Shown: positions 1 to 10,210 of the stretch, one piece after another
Position numbering within the stretch: position 1 is the stretch's first letter
Layout of the letters: the number at the start of each line of letters is the position of its first letter
From: Microvirga lotononidis
GTDB taxonomy: Bacteria; Pseudomonadota; Alphaproteobacteria; Rhizobiales; Beijerinckiaceae
Length of the DNA: 64,000 bases
Assembly (NCBI RefSeq): GCF_034627025.1
Contig: NZ_CP141048.1
Location: 558,001-622,000, forward strand
Direction of reading: 5' to 3'
Program-made: the position numbers and the translations under genes
Notes under the pieces: model-generated
What the model was told of the DNA's origin: nothing
The model's database searches: none
Seen by the model: the letters and a program-made list of their open reading frames with translations, nothing else

Positions 1-170
1 TGTGAAGATCCCGCAAGGATGGGAGGCTCGCCTCTCGGGCAAGCCCGGAGAAGCCTGGCAGGCTGGATTTCTCGAAACCACGCATCGTCAGGTCCATTCA
101 CGGTGCGGATCGATGATCCCTGCGGATCTGCAAACATCCGCCGGCCTGGGGCGAGCGCTACACGGCTCTA

Positions 171-1004
171 TCAATGCGCGATCAGCAGCGGGCTTGCCGC
201 GGTTTGGAGCACGTCCCGTGTCGCACCTCCGAAAACCTGCTCTCTCAAGCGGGCATGGCCGTACCCGCCCATGATGATGAGGTCGGCGGACAGGCGGCTT
301 GCCTCCTCCAGGATGGCCTCGCCGATGCCGCGGTTCCCGCTTTCGGTCGAGATCAATTCCGGGACTATGTCATGGCGTGCGAGATGACGTTCCACCTCGT
401 TCCATGATTCCATATCCTCCGGAGGATCGACGACGAGGACGATGGTGCGAGCCGCCTGGTCGATGAAGCTCAATCCTTCACGCAGGGCACGGGCCGCCTC
501 GCGGCTGCCGTTCCAGGCCACAAGAACGGTCCGGATCGGCCCCTGCCGATGACGGCCGGGCGGGACGAGCAGGAGCGCGCGGCCGCTGCCGAAAAGCACG
601 GCCTCCACGAGATCCGACCAATCGGTCATGTCGGGCTTGCGGTGGGGCCGCGTGGCGATGAAGACATCGGCACACCGTGCCAGTTCCGCGACCTTGGCGG
701 ACAAGACGCCATAAGTCTCGTCGAGCCGACGGAACTCATTGGGCAGCTGAAGGCTGGCCATCCGCTCCGTCAGGCGCTTAGCCGTCACGTCCCCCTCGCG
801 GCGGGCACGCTCATCGAGCTCCGCGAGGACCTGTACGACCGCTCCACCCCCATCCATTGGAATCGGAATGGTGATGTCCGACAGCAGGTTGGTGAATATC
901 CCGATCAGGTGGGCCTGCCCTGCCGCCGCAATCGCCTGCCCGTATTCCAACCGGATCTCGTCCTCGGCACTGCCATCGAGATGCACCATGATGTCTTTGA
1001 TCAT
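171..1004 (-). CDS. Universal stress protein, UspA family
   Basis: This 277-residue cytoplasmic protein has the length of a tandem UspA protein (two alpha/beta Usp folds of about 140 residues). Its start, MIKDIMVHLDGS, is a typical first Usp strand. A second Usp domain begins near residue 158 (RTVLVAWNGSREAARAL). The C-terminus carries the ATP-binding signature of the family, a Gly-x-x-Gly run spaced from a Gly-Ala-Thr (GGYGHARLREQVFGGATRD). The N-terminal half lacks a clear glycine signature, so only the C-terminal domain is expected to bind nucleotide. The gene is followed on the same strand by no partner inside the window; the upstream neighbour is an alcohol dehydrogenase. The role in stress tolerance is known for the family only. 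Confidence 0.93.
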   Translation of the reverse strand: MIKDIMVHLDGSAEDEIRLEYGQAIAAAGQAHLIGIFTNLLSDITIPIPMDGGGAVVQVLAELDERARREGDVTAKRLTERMASLQLPNEFRRLDETYGVLSAKVAELARCADVFIATRPHRKPDMTDWSDLVEAVLFGSGRALLLVPPGRHRQGPIRTVLVAWNGSREAARALREGLSFIDQAARTIVLVVDPPEDMESWNEVERHLARHDIVPELISTESGNRGIGEAILEEASRLSADLIIMGGYGHARLREQVFGGATRDVLQTAASPLLIAH

Positions 1005-1133
1005 CGCCTCGTTCCTCCATCAACTCGAACACGGCTCATGCCGCAGCCGTTGGTGGCCATCATGCGATCAGGACAGGGATCTTGCCTTGATCTGGAGCAA
1101 TCCAGCCGGGATAGATGCTGTCATGGCGGCGAG

Positions 1134-2207
1134 TCATGGCGCGATCGCCACCTTCAGCACGCCGTCGCGCTGATGGGAGAACAGGTCATAGGCCTCCTCG
1201 ATCTGGTCGAGCTTGAAGCGGTGCGTCACGAGAGGACGCGTGTCGACGCGCCCCGAGGCAATCGCGCTGATCAGACGACGCATCCGCTCCTTGCCGCCCG
1301 GGCAGAGCGTCGTCCGGATCGTGTAATCCCCCAGCCCGGCCAGGAAGCCGTCGAGAGGGATCCTGAGATCCCCCGAGTAGACGCCGAGCGACGACAGGGT
1401 TCCGCCGGGACGGAGCACACGAAGCGCCGCCTCGAAGGTCTGCTGACGCCCGAGCGCCTCGATGGAGACGTCGACGCCGCGCCCGTCGGTGAGACGCCTG
1501 ATCTCCTCGACCGGATCGGCTTTCGTGAAATCGATCACGTGGTCCGCTCCCATCCGGCGCGACATGTCGATCCGCTCCGGTAGGCTCTCGACGGCAATGA
1601 TGGTGGTTGCACCCATCAGCTTTGCCCCAGCCGTGGCGCAGAGCCCGATGGGGCCCTGCGCGAATACGGCCACCGTGTCGCCAATCCGGATGCGTCCGCT
1701 CTCCGCGCCGGAAAACCCGGTCGACAGGATGTCCGGGCACATGAGCACCTGTTCGTCCGTCAGGCCGTCCGGCACCGGGGCGAGGTTCGCCATGGCGTCC
1801 GGTACCCGCAGGTACTCGGCCTGACAACCGTCGATGGTGTTGCCGAACTTCCAGCCGCCCATGGCCTTCCAGCCATGCTTGGTGCCGGCTCCGTCCTGCG
1901 AGTGGCACCCGCACAGGCAGGCCTCGCTGTACCCGCTCGGCGTGATGGCGCCGGCGATAACCCGCTGGCCCTCGCGGTAGCCCTGCACGGCCGAGCCGAG
2001 CTTCTCGATGATGCCGACCGGCTCGTGCCCGATGGTGAGCCCCGGGGCCACCGGATACTCGCCCTTGAGGATGTGGATGTCCGTGCCGCAGATCGTCGTG
2101 GTGGAGATGCGGACGAGGGCATCGAGCGGTCCGATATTCGGGATCGGCTTTTCATCGAGGACAATGCGGCCGGGCTCGACGAAAATGGCAGCTCTCATCT
2201 TGGGCAT
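1134..2207 (-). CDS. Zinc-dependent alcohol dehydrogenase (MDR family)
   Basis: A medium-chain dehydrogenase/reductase of 357 residues, predicted to oxidise an alcohol with NAD(P). Catalytic zinc ligands are visible: Cys40 (ICGTDIH), and His61-Glu62 (GHEP). The Rossmann segment follows at about residues 165-260 (VAVFAQGPIGLCATAGAKL). The four-cysteine structural zinc lobe is not intact: only a CLCGC cluster remains in the GCHSQDGAG segment, followed by GGWKFGNTIDG, which resembles secondary-alcohol dehydrogenases that lack the structural zinc. The start at 2207 is chosen because a GGGAG ribosome site lies just upstream and the sequence MPKMRAAIF fits the family; the longer open frame to 2294 has no family similarity. 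Substrate is not determined. Confidence 0.9.
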   Translation of the reverse strand: MPKMRAAIFVEPGRIVLDEKPIPNIGPLDALVRISTTTICGTDIHILKGEYPVAPGLTIGHEPVGIIEKLGSAVQGYREGQRVIAGAITPSGYSEACLCGCHSQDGAGTKHGWKAMGGWKFGNTIDGCQAEYLRVPDAMANLAPVPDGLTDEQVLMCPDILSTGFSGAESGRIRIGDTVAVFAQGPIGLCATAGAKLMGATTIIAVESLPERIDMSRRMGADHVIDFTKADPVEEIRRLTDGRGVDVSIEALGRQQTFEAALRVLRPGGTLSSLGVYSGDLRIPLDGFLAGLGDYTIRTTLCPGGKERMRRLISAIASGRVDTRPLVTHRFKLDQIEEAYDLFSHQRDGVLKVAIAP

Positions 2208-2391
2208 ATCCACATCTCCCAAGGCTGATTTGCCATCATCATACCACAGGACGGTACCTGCCGGACGCTCGGGGCAAGGCGGAACCTGGATCAAGCATTT
2301 CTATCGTTGAACCCGCCTCCAGGGACGCGGAGCGGCCCAAATGGCACTCGGCCCAGGCGTCATGAGGCGTACGGTGAGCCGCAGGGTTCCT

Positions 2392-3297
2392 TCAGATCGC
2401 GGAGCGCAGCCAATTGGCAAACTGCGCAATCACGGCTTTCTGGCGATGTTCGGGCCTATGGATCAGGTAGTAGCTCAACCCGGGAAGCGAGAGCCGATGT
2501 GCTTTTACCAACTCGCCTCGCTCGAGCTCCGGTGCCAGGATGATGTCGCTGCAGATGGCGACGCCTTGCCCCGCCAACACAGCTGCAATCGCATGCGCCT
2601 CCTCGCGAAAGCTGGCCTGGCAGGTCTCGGCGTCGCGAGGCAAATTGGAATTCTGATCGCGCGCGACCCTCCACCAGCGCCGCCAAGTCGGACTTTCGGC
2701 ATCCATCTTCATCCAGTCGTAATGAATACGCGGCAATCGGCACAAGTCCTCCAGCTCAGTCAGAGACTTACCTTCGGGAAGCAGTTCGGGCCGACAAACC
2801 GGGAAGTAGGCGTCACGAAACAATTCATGTGAAACGTGCTCGGAGGGGACATGCCGCGCATAGCGGATCGCCACATCGGCTTCACCGCTTGCGAGGTTCA
2901 AGACCCGGTCTGTCCCGATCACCTCAAGGGTAATCTGAGGTTGGATCTCTCGCCATTTCGGGAGACGCGGTACCAGCCACCGGCTGGCGAAGGCATTCGG
3001 CGTCGTGACGCGCAGCGTCTGCCCCGTCAAGTCACCGGGCAGGCTTGCGAGTGCCGCTGCGAACGAGTCGAACCCGTTGCGGAGGACGGGGAAGAGCATT
3101 TCGCCAGCGGCCGTGAGGCGGAGCGGGCGCGGCCTTCGCCGAAACAAGGACTGGCCGCAGCTTTCTTCCAGAAGTCGGATCTGATGGCTGATCGCTGTCG
3201 GCGTAACCCCGAGCTCCGCAGCGGCAAGCCGAAAGCTCAAGTGCCTGGCGGCACTTTCGAATGCCCGCAATGCGTTGAGCGGCGGCAGCTTCTTCAT
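2392..3297 (-). CDS. LysR-family transcriptional regulator (GcvA-like)
   Basis: A 301-residue LysR regulator. The N-terminal winged helix-turn-helix spans about residues 5-65 (LPPLNALRAFESAARHLSF, then the recognition helix around ELGVTPTAISHQI). The effector-binding domain begins near residue 90 (TLRVTTPNAFASRWLVPRLP), a form seen in the GcvA-like subgroup. The gene is transcribed away from the FAD oxidase at 3405, with a 107-bp shared intergenic region, which is the classical LysR arrangement. I infer that it controls that oxidase and itself; the co-inducer is unknown. Confidence 0.93.
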   Translation of the reverse strand: MKKLPPLNALRAFESAARHLSFRLAAAELGVTPTAISHQIRLLEESCGQSLFRRRPRPLRLTAAGEMLFPVLRNGFDSFAAALASLPGDLTGQTLRVTTPNAFASRWLVPRLPKWREIQPQITLEVIGTDRVLNLASGEADVAIRYARHVPSEHVSHELFRDAYFPVCRPELLPEGKSLTELEDLCRLPRIHYDWMKMDAESPTWRRWWRVARDQNSNLPRDAETCQASFREEAHAIAAVLAGQGVAICSDIILAPELERGELVKAHRLSLPGLSYYLIHRPEHRQKAVIAQFANWLRSAI

Positions 3298-3404
3298 AGG
3301 CGGATTGTAGATGAATTGAATTCATCCATCACCTGATTTCTTCGATTTTGTCAGCGCTCTCCTCCTGTGAGACGCTGCGCGAAGCCTTGGAGGGGAGAAA
3401 CGGC

Positions 3405-4814
3405 ATGCCGCTGGAAACCACCACTCTGACCCCGAGTCCGGAGATGAGCGACCAGAACCTCATCCCGCTCCGCCGCGCCCTGCGAGGCGAGTTGGTTCTG
3501 CCGAGTGACCCGAGCTTCGAACGGGCGCGGCGGGTATGGAACGGCCTCGTCGACAAGCACCCGGCGGCCATCGTCTATTGCGCCGGCGTGCAGGATGTCG
3601 TCGCGGCCCTGTCCTTCGCACGGGACAATGGCATGCCGCTTTCGGTGCGAAGCGGCGGCCACAACGTAGCCGGGAACTCAGTCTCCGCAGGTGGCCTCGT
3701 CATCGACCTGTCCCGTATGAAGAACAGGGTGGTGGACGATGAGCGGCGCGTCGCCTGGGTCGAGGCCGGACTGACCCTCGCCGAGTTCGACGGCTCTACG
3801 CAGGTTTGCGGTCTGGCAACGACGATGGGTGTAAACGGCGACACGGGTATTGCCGGACTGACGCTGGGCGGCGGCTTCGGGAAGCTCGGGCGGCGCTTCG
3901 GCCTCGCTTGCGACAATCTTCTGTCGGCGGAAGTCGTGACGGCCGACGGGAGGACGCTGCATGTCAGCAGCGCCGAGAATCCGGACCTTTTCTGGGGCCT
4001 GCGCGGCGGCGGCGGAAATTTCGGCATCGTGACCAGTTTTGAGTATCGGCTCCACCCGATCGGCACAGAGGTCATCGCAGGTAGCGTGACTTTCCGGGAA
4101 GCAGAGGCGCAGGATGCGCTGAAGTTTTATCGGGAATTCGCCACGAAGGCGCCCGATGAACTCAGCCTGGACGCTGCGCTCGTCACCTCCGCCGGAGAGC
4201 GGATGTTCTCGATCTCGATCTTTCATTCCGGCTCACCGGCCGAGTCCAAGGCGGCGATCGCACCTCTGCTCGCCTATGCCCGTGGCAAGGCGATGAGCGA
4301 GCGCCTCGGGAAAGTGCCTTACCTTGAGGTGCAGTCGTCCGGTGACGCCCTGTTTCCGCGGGGCCGCCGCTACTCGTGGAAAGCGCAGTTCATGCGCGAG
4401 CTCAGCGATGACGCGATCGGCGTTCTCCTCGATGTCTACAGGAAGGCGCCAAACGACAACGCATTGCTGGTGCTTCAGCAGGTCGGCGGAGCCATTTCCC
4501 GCGTCCCCGTCTCGGACACGGCCTATGCATGCCGGAGCGCAGAGTTCGACTGCTTCCCCATCGCCATCTGGGACGATCCGGCCCGAGACGAGGAAAACAT
4601 CGGCTGGGCGCGCGAAGTGTGGGCCGCCATGCGGCCATACTCGACCGGGGCCGTCTATGTGAACAATCTGGGAGATGAAGGCCATGACCGGGTGAAGGCG
4701 GCATATGGCCCGAACTATCAAAGGCTCGTGGACCTCAAGAACAAGTACGACCCGGCGAACGTGTTCTACCTGAACCAGAATATCAGGCCGAGTGTCGGCG
4801 GCGGCCCAGGATAA
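3405..4814 (+). CDS. FAD-binding oxidoreductase, berberine-bridge type
   Basis: A 469-residue flavoprotein of the FAD_binding_4 plus BBE type. The FAD-binding PP-loop contains the conserved RSGGHNVAGNS (about residue 85), whose His is the usual 8-alpha covalent FAD attachment residue. The second attachment cysteine of bicovalent members is absent: the matching loop reads MGVNGDTGIAGLTLGGG. The C-terminal BBE motif is intact (YGPNYQRLVDLKNKYDPANVF). No signal peptide is seen. The start at 3405 follows a GGAGGGGAG ribosome site; an upstream in-frame TTG at 3348 is less likely. These enzymes oxidise sugars or secondary metabolites with O2; the substrate cannot be read from sequence. The divergent LysR gene is the likely regulator. 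Confidence 0.92.
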   Translation: MPLETTTLTPSPEMSDQNLIPLRRALRGELVLPSDPSFERARRVWNGLVDKHPAAIVYCAGVQDVVAALSFARDNGMPLSVRSGGHNVAGNSVSAGGLVIDLSRMKNRVVDDERRVAWVEAGLTLAEFDGSTQVCGLATTMGVNGDTGIAGLTLGGGFGKLGRRFGLACDNLLSAEVVTADGRTLHVSSAENPDLFWGLRGGGGNFGIVTSFEYRLHPIGTEVIAGSVTFREAEAQDALKFYREFATKAPDELSLDAALVTSAGERMFSISIFHSGSPAESKAAIAPLLAYARGKAMSERLGKVPYLEVQSSGDALFPRGRRYSWKAQFMRELSDDAIGVLLDVYRKAPNDNALLVLQQVGGAISRVPVSDTAYACRSAEFDCFPIAIWDDPARDEENIGWAREVWAAMRPYSTGAVYVNNLGDEGHDRVKAAYGPNYQRLVDLKNKYDPANVFYLNQNIRPSVGGGPG

Positions 4815-4976
4815 GAGGTTCGCGACGCCTGTGGCGCGAGGACAGCATGGGTGAATGTGGCGGAACCTTGAGCGGAGGTCAGCGGAAGCCGGTCACGAGG
4901 AACCGGTTCGATCCTGGGTTTGAACAATCGGCACCCTCGATAGTTGGGCTGGATCGTCAACTGCTGAGAGGCCGTC

Positions 4977-7340
4977 ATGGGCGAAGGTCGCAAGTCTGTC
5001 CCCAAGCAGCCTCCCGCCGGCGGTTGGGGCGCCCTGAATGCGGTCGAAAGGCATCTCGGCAGACAAAAGGTGCTGCTGAAGGGCAACCGAACCCTTCTCT
5101 CCATGAACAAGCCGGACGGCTTCGACTGCCCCAGTTGCGCCTGGCCCGACCCGAAGAAGCCCCACATCGCCGAATATTGCGAGAACGGCGCCAAGGCTGT
5201 GGCCTGGGAGGCGACGAAGAAGCGCACGACCCCGGAATTCTTCTCGCGGCATACGGTCGAAGAGCTCAAGAACTGGAGCGATTTCGCCCTCGAGGACAAA
5301 GGCCGTCTCACGCATCCGATGCGCTACGACCCGCAGACCGACAAGTACGAGCCGGTCGACTGGGAAACTGCTTTCCGGGAGATCGGCGGGTTCGTGCGTC
5401 AGCTCGACCCGAAACGCGTGGAGCTCTATACGTCCGGCCGCACGTCCAACGAGGCCGCCTTTCTCTGGCAGCTCTATGGGCGCCTGATCGGGACCAACAA
5501 CTTTCCCGATTGTTCGAACATGTGCCACGAGACGACCACGGTGGCTCTGCCCGAGAGCATCGGTGTCGGCAAGGGAACCGTGACCCTGGGCGATTGGGAG
5601 GAATGCGACGCTGTCTTCATCCTTGGCCAGAATCCGGGAACCAACAGCCCGCGCATGATGGGCTACCTGCACGACATGGCCAAGCGCGGGATCCCGATCG
5701 TCACGTTCAACCCGCTGAAAGAACGCGCGCTCGTCAAGTTCACCGATCCGCAAAGCCCGATCGAGATGTTGACGGGAACAGGGCAGACGATCAGCTCAAG
5801 CTACTTCCAGCTCCGCACAGGCGGCGACATCATGGCCATGCAGGGCATGTGCAAGGCGGTGATCGCGGCCGACGATGCGGCCAGGGCCACCGGCGGGCCG
5901 CGCATCCTCGATGTCGGCTTCATCGCCGAGCACACCCACGGCTTCAAGGCCTTCGCGGATTACGTCCGAGGCCTGAGCTGGGAACAGATCGAGCGCTACA
6001 CGGCTCTGACCCGGCAGCAGATCGAGCAGGCGGCAGACATCTACATGAAAGCCGAGCGCGTGATCGCCTGTTGGGGAATAGGCATCACTCAGCACCGGCG
6101 CGGCGGAGACGCCATGCAGCAGATCGTCAATCTGCTGCTTCTCCGCGGCAATATTGGCCGTCCGGGCACTGGAGCCTGCCCGATCCGAGGACATTCCAAC
6201 GTGCAGGGTGACCGCACGGTCGGGATCTACCAGAAACCCAAGGAGCCATTCCTCGCGAAGCTCGACGCTGCCTTCGGCTTCCACAGTCCCCGGGAGGGCG
6301 GGCACGACACGGCCGAATGCTGCGAGGCGGTCCTCCGGGGCGAGGTCGACGCCTTTCTGGCCATGGGCGGCAACTTCTTCCGCGCCATTCCCGACATCGA
6401 GAGGGTCGGCGCGAAGGTGCCGGAGATCGGCATGACGGTGCATGTCGCCACCAAGCTCAACCGGTCCCACCTGATCCACGGCAAGCAAGCCTATATTCTT
6501 CCGGCCCTCGGGCGCACGGAACTCGACATCCAGAATGGGAACAAGCAGACGGTCACGGTGGAGGACAGCTTCTCCATGGTCCATGGCTCGACCGGGATGC
6601 TGACCCCAGCGAGCGAGCATTGCCGTTCGGAGCCCTGGATCATCGCGGGTCTGGCCAAGGCGACCGTAGCCGACCGGGCAAGAATCGACTGGGACCTCCT
6701 CGTGTCGGACTATTCGCTGATCCGTGACAAGATCGAGGCCGTGCTGCCTGAGCAGTTCGCGGATTACAACGCCCGGATCAAGACGCCGGGCGGCTTCCGC
6801 CTTCCCAATGGGGCGAGCGTGCGAAAATGGGATACGCCGACCGGCAAGGCCAACTTCCTCTTCAAACCCGGCCAGACCGATCAGGACGACGACACACCGG
6901 AGGCGCCGCACCTGCAGCTCATGACCCTGCGCAGCCACGACCAGTTCAACACGACCGTCTATTCGTACAACGATCGCTATCGCGGCGTTTCGGGCGAGCG
7001 GCTGGTGGTCTTCATGAACGAGCAGGATATTGCCGGCCTGGGGCTGTCGGAGGGAGCGGTAATCGAGTTCACAAGCGCCGCCGGCGACGGGATCGACCGG
7101 CGCGTCGGCGGCTTCAAGGTCGTCGCCTACGACGTGCCGCAGGGCTGCTGCGCGGCCTATTACCCGGAAACCAATGCGCTTCTGCCCCTCTCCCATCGCG
7201 ATGAGCGGAGCAACACGCCGGCTGCGAAATCCGTCCCGGTCCGGATCAGCGCGGCCCGACCCGGCAAACCCGTCTCAAGTGAGCCTGATGTGGCGGAGAC
7301 CTATCCTGACCGGCCGCCGCTGACCGTGCCGACGGCCTGA
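4977..7340 (+). CDS. FdhF/YdeP family molybdopterin oxidoreductase
   Basis: A 787-residue homologue of the YdeP subgroup of the DMSO-reductase superfamily (bis-MGD molybdenum enzymes). The N-terminus has the subgroup's cysteine segment (CPSCAWPDPKKPHIAEYCENG), then the molybdopterin oxidoreductase core (about 90-480, including SNMCHETTTVALPESIG and NPGTNSPRMMGYL) and the C-terminal molydopterin dinucleotide-binding domain (about 630-750, LMTLRSHDQFNTTVYSYNDRYRG). No Tat signal is visible, so it is probably cytoplasmic. It stands alone, without electron-transfer subunits or fdhD nearby. In Escherichia coli YdeP is linked to acid resistance; the reaction is not known. The coding start has a modest ribosome site (GAGAGGCCGTC). 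Confidence 0.9.
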   Translation: MGEGRKSVPKQPPAGGWGALNAVERHLGRQKVLLKGNRTLLSMNKPDGFDCPSCAWPDPKKPHIAEYCENGAKAVAWEATKKRTTPEFFSRHTVEELKNWSDFALEDKGRLTHPMRYDPQTDKYEPVDWETAFREIGGFVRQLDPKRVELYTSGRTSNEAAFLWQLYGRLIGTNNFPDCSNMCHETTTVALPESIGVGKGTVTLGDWEECDAVFILGQNPGTNSPRMMGYLHDMAKRGIPIVTFNPLKERALVKFTDPQSPIEMLTGTGQTISSSYFQLRTGGDIMAMQGMCKAVIAADDAARATGGPRILDVGFIAEHTHGFKAFADYVRGLSWEQIERYTALTRQQIEQAADIYMKAERVIACWGIGITQHRRGGDAMQQIVNLLLLRGNIGRPGTGACPIRGHSNVQGDRTVGIYQKPKEPFLAKLDAAFGFHSPREGGHDTAECCEAVLRGEVDAFLAMGGNFFRAIPDIERVGAKVPEIGMTVHVATKLNRSHLIHGKQAYILPALGRTELDIQNGNKQTVTVEDSFSMVHGSTGMLTPASEHCRSEPWIIAGLAKATVADRARIDWDLLVSDYSLIRDKIEAVLPEQFADYNARIKTPGGFRLPNGASVRKWDTPTGKANFLFKPGQTDQDDDTPEAPHLQLMTLRSHDQFNTTVYSYNDRYRGVSGERLVVFMNEQDIAGLGLSEGAVIEFTSAAGDGIDRRVGGFKVVAYDVPQGCCAAYYPETNALLPLSHRDERSNTPAAKSVPVRISAARPGKPVSSEPDVAETYPDRPPLTVPTA

Positions 7341-7592
7341 AGATGTGGCTTGAGCAATGGAAGGCTCCTTGCAGCCGCCCGGCGTTACTTTGCCATCCGA
7401 CAGTCCATTCCACGCTAAATACTCGATGTCATCGGGTTGTTGAACAGGACGACGGCCCTAAAACACTTGGCTAAGTTTAACCTGAATTGCGGCAGCAAGA
7501 CCTCAGATCGAGTAGCCGGAACACGGGCCGAGCAGCACTGAACCGGATAGACCGACTGAGCTGAACTATTCTCGCTGGAGGCGTTCGCCCGG

Positions 7593-8936
7593 ATGACGAT
7601 GGATCAGGTTCAAGGATCGCAGCCCTCCTCCACGGCTCTCGAGCGCGACGCCCGTCTGGTGTCCACGGACCACCGTGTCGCGCCGAGCGAGATCGCCATC
7701 GGCGTGGTGATCGGACGGGCGGCAGAATATTTCGACTTCTTCGTCTTCGCCATCGCATCCGTGGTGGTGTTTCCCAAGGTGTTCTTCCCATTCGCGGAGC
7801 CCGTGACGGCGACGCTCTACTCCTTCGCCCTGTTTTCGCTGGCCTTCATTGCCCGGCCAACCGGCACGGTCATCTTCATGGCCATCGACAGCCGGCATGG
7901 GCGCGGCGTCAAGCTCACCATCGCGCTCTTCCTGCTCGGCTTCTCGACCATGGCGGTGTCCTTCCTGCCCCGCTACGACCAGATCGGGGCCTGGTCGATT
8001 TATCTCCTGGCCATCCTGCGCATCGGGCAGGGCCTCGCCCAAGGCGGCGCCTGGGATGGGCTTGCGTCTCTCCTCGCGCTCAACGCACCCGCCGAGCGAC
8101 GGGGTTTCTACACCGCCGTCGCGCAGCTCGGCGCGCCGCTCGGCTTCATGGTCGCCAGCGTCCTGTTCGCATTCTTCATGCTCAATCTGTCCGACGCCGA
8201 TTTCCTGGACTGGGGCTGGCGCTATCCGTTTTTCTGCGCGTTCACGATCAACGTCGTGGCCGTGTTCGCCCGTTTGCGGCTCGTGGCGACGGAGGAGTTT
8301 TCGCGCCTTCTCGAACAGCGGCGGCTCGAACCCTCACCGGTCATTCCCCTGATCCGCACCCAGGGGCGCGTTCTCATCGTCGGCGCGCTGATCCCATTGG
8401 CAAGCTTCGCCTTGTTCCACCTCGTCACCGTTTTTCCCATCAGCTGGATCACCCTGTTCACCCAGCGCTCCGCAGGCGAGTTCCTGATGGTCCAATGCTC
8501 AGGCGCCTTCATCTGCGCCGGAGCCGTGGTGGCCTCGGGCCTCATCGCCGACCAGATCGGCCGCCGCAGGCTGCTCATCGTCTCGGCCGGCCTCATCGCA
8601 ATCTTCGCCATCTGCAGCACCATCGCGCCCCTGATCGTCGAGGAGAACGCCATCGGCCAGACGATCTACGTCAATGCGGGTTTCGCACTGCTCGGCCTGT
8701 CCTACGGCCAATCGTCCGGCGCGATCACGTCGCAACTTGAACGGCGCTACCGCTATACGGGCGCGGCCCTCACGACCGACCTCGCCTGGCTGCTCGGCGC
8801 GGGCTTCGCGCCGCTGATCGTCCTGTTCCTGACGGCCCGTTACGGGCTCGCCTGCGTCGGTCTGTATCTGCTGTCGGGGGCGGTCACCACCCTCCTGGCG
8901 CTCAGCCTGTCCCGCTCCGAAATCCGGCAGGTCTGA
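7593..8936 (+). CDS. MFS transporter, first gene of the cytochrome o operon
   Basis: A 447-residue inner-membrane protein with about 12 hydrophobic segments and the MFS loop 2-3 type of sequence (FIARPTGTVIFMAIDSRHGRG), plus a second copy after TM8 (LIADQIGRRRLL). The layout is that of the MHS (metabolite:proton symporter) branch. Its stop codon lies only 3 bases before the cyoA start, so the two are almost certainly cotranscribed. An MFS gene directly ahead of cyoABCD is a recurring arrangement in alphaproteobacteria; its substrate and link to the oxidase are not established. The start (7593 or the ATG at 7599) is uncertain by two codons. Confidence 0.9.
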   Translation: MTMDQVQGSQPSSTALERDARLVSTDHRVAPSEIAIGVVIGRAAEYFDFFVFAIASVVVFPKVFFPFAEPVTATLYSFALFSLAFIARPTGTVIFMAIDSRHGRGVKLTIALFLLGFSTMAVSFLPRYDQIGAWSIYLLAILRIGQGLAQGGAWDGLASLLALNAPAERRGFYTAVAQLGAPLGFMVASVLFAFFMLNLSDADFLDWGWRYPFFCAFTINVVAVFARLRLVATEEFSRLLEQRRLEPSPVIPLIRTQGRVLIVGALIPLASFALFHLVTVFPISWITLFTQRSAGEFLMVQCSGAFICAGAVVASGLIADQIGRRRLLIVSAGLIAIFAICSTIAPLIVEENAIGQTIYVNAGFALLGLSYGQSSGAITSQLERRYRYTGAALTTDLAWLLGAGFAPLIVLFLTARYGLACVGLYLLSGAVTTLLALSLSRSEIRQV

Positions 8937-8939
8937 ACC

Positions 8940-10193
8940 ATGCGGAAGCCGACGCAACCAACCCGTCAGAACGCATTCCGCCCGAGTGGTTCCCTGAAGC
9001 GCAAGTCCCTCCAGGGTCTGGTGCTGCTCGCCACAGCAGGTCTGCTTGCCGGCTGCAACATGACCATCATGTTTCCGTCGGGCGACGTGGCAGTCCAGCA
9101 GCGTAACCTCATCGTCGCGTCCGTCGCCTTGATGCTGCTCGTGGTCCTGCCGGTGATCGCGCTCACCTTCATCTTCGCGTGGCGCTACCGCGCATCGAAC
9201 ACAGATGCGCCCTACGATCCCGAGTTCCACCATTCGACCCAGCTCGAAGTGGTCATCTGGACCGTGCCCCTGCTCATCATCATCGCGCTGGGCGCCATGA
9301 CATGGATCGGCACGCACACGCTCGATCCCTTCCGGCCGCTGGCTCGGATCGCCCCCGGCAAGCCCGTCCCCGCCGACATGAAGCCCCTGAAGGTCGAGGT
9401 CGTCGCTCTCGATTGGAAGTGGCTGTTCATCTACCCCGAATTCGGCATCGCGAGCGTCAACGAGATAGCCGCGCCCGCGAACGTGCCGATCTCCTTCCGG
9501 ATCACGTCATCCTCCGTCTTCAATACATTCTACGTGCCCGCTCTAGCGGGCATGATCTACGCCATGCCCGGCATGGAGTCGCCGCTCCAGGCGATCATGA
9601 ACCACGAGGGCGAGTTCACCGGGCTGTCCGCGCAGTACAGCGGGACGGGCTTCTCCCGCATGACTTTCAGCTTTCAAAGCCTCGGCGAGCAAGGCTTCAA
9701 CGAGTGGATCGCGAAGGCCAGGTCAGCTGGGGCGCCCCTCGACCGCGAGACCTATCTCAACCTCGAAAAGCCGAGCGAAAAGGAGCCGGTTCGTTATTTC
9801 TCCTCTGTTGAGAACGGCCTCTTCGACGCCGTCGTGGGCATGTGCGTCCAACCGGGTCAGATGTGCGTGCATGAAATGCACCACATCGACAGCATGGGGG
9901 GAGCGGCGGAGGGAAGCGAAGAGAATCGCAAGCGTCTCGACTATGATAACCGCCACCGCCTGGAAAGCGGCAATGAGCCATCCGCGGCGACCTTCCCGGC
10001 TTCCGGCCGACCACCCCAGGGTTCCGTCCAGCCTCAGGGCATGATGCCACGGGACCAGAACATGACCCGCGGTGGCGTCAACGCCCCCCAGACTCATCCT
10101 GACCAGGGACAGGGCAACGCCCTCCCCGGCGCCAACCGGGAGCCCGCGCCGGCCCAGTTGAACAATCAACCTGCCGACGGTCACCAGCACTGA
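8940..10193 (+). CDS. cyoA: Cytochrome o ubiquinol oxidase subunit II
   Basis: Subunit II of the bo3-type quinol oxidase. A lipoprotein signal ends at Cys39 (LLAGC), followed by two transmembrane helices (about 54-80 and 95-120) and a periplasmic cupredoxin domain (about 145-260, containing [22 protein letters not shown]). The CuA ligand set is missing, as expected for a quinol rather than cytochrome c oxidase. Residues from about 310 to 417 form a Pro/Gly/Asn/Gln-rich tail ending in DGHQH, which makes the protein about 100 residues longer than Escherichia coli CyoA. It is the second gene of the MFS-cyoABCD-SURF1 operon. Confidence 0.96.
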   Translation: MRKPTQPTRQNAFRPSGSLKRKSLQGLVLLATAGLLAGCNMTIMFPSGDVAVQQRNLIVASVALMLLVVLPVIALTFIFAWRYRASNTDAPYDPEFHHSTQLEVVIWTVPLLIIIALGAMTWIGTHTLDPFRPLARIAPGKPVPADMKPLKVEVVALDWKWLFIYPEFGIASVNEIAAPANVPISFRITSSSVFNTFYVPALAGMIYAMPGMESPLQAIMNHEGEFTGLSAQYSGTGFSRMTFSFQSLGEQGFNEWIAKARSAGAPLDRETYLNLEKPSEKEPVRYFSSVENGLFDAVVGMCVQPGQMCVHEMHHIDSMGGAAEGSEENRKRLDYDNRHRLESGNEPSAATFPASGRPPQGSVQPQGMMPRDQNMTRGGVNAPQTHPDQGQGNALPGANREPAPAQLNNQPADGHQH

Positions 10194-10210
10194 TTGGAAC
10201 GAGGATCCGC

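Noticed and set aside
1..170. Possible gene at the left edge
   Set aside because: Short plus-strand frames exist, but none has a ribosome site or recognisable sequence, and they run into the UspA gene antisense.
549..1583. 344-residue plus-strand open frame across the UspA and alcohol dehydrogenase genes
   Set aside because: It runs antisense to two genes with firm family motifs.
5796..7196. 466-residue open frame opposite the YdeP-type gene
   Set aside because: Antisense shadow; no family features.
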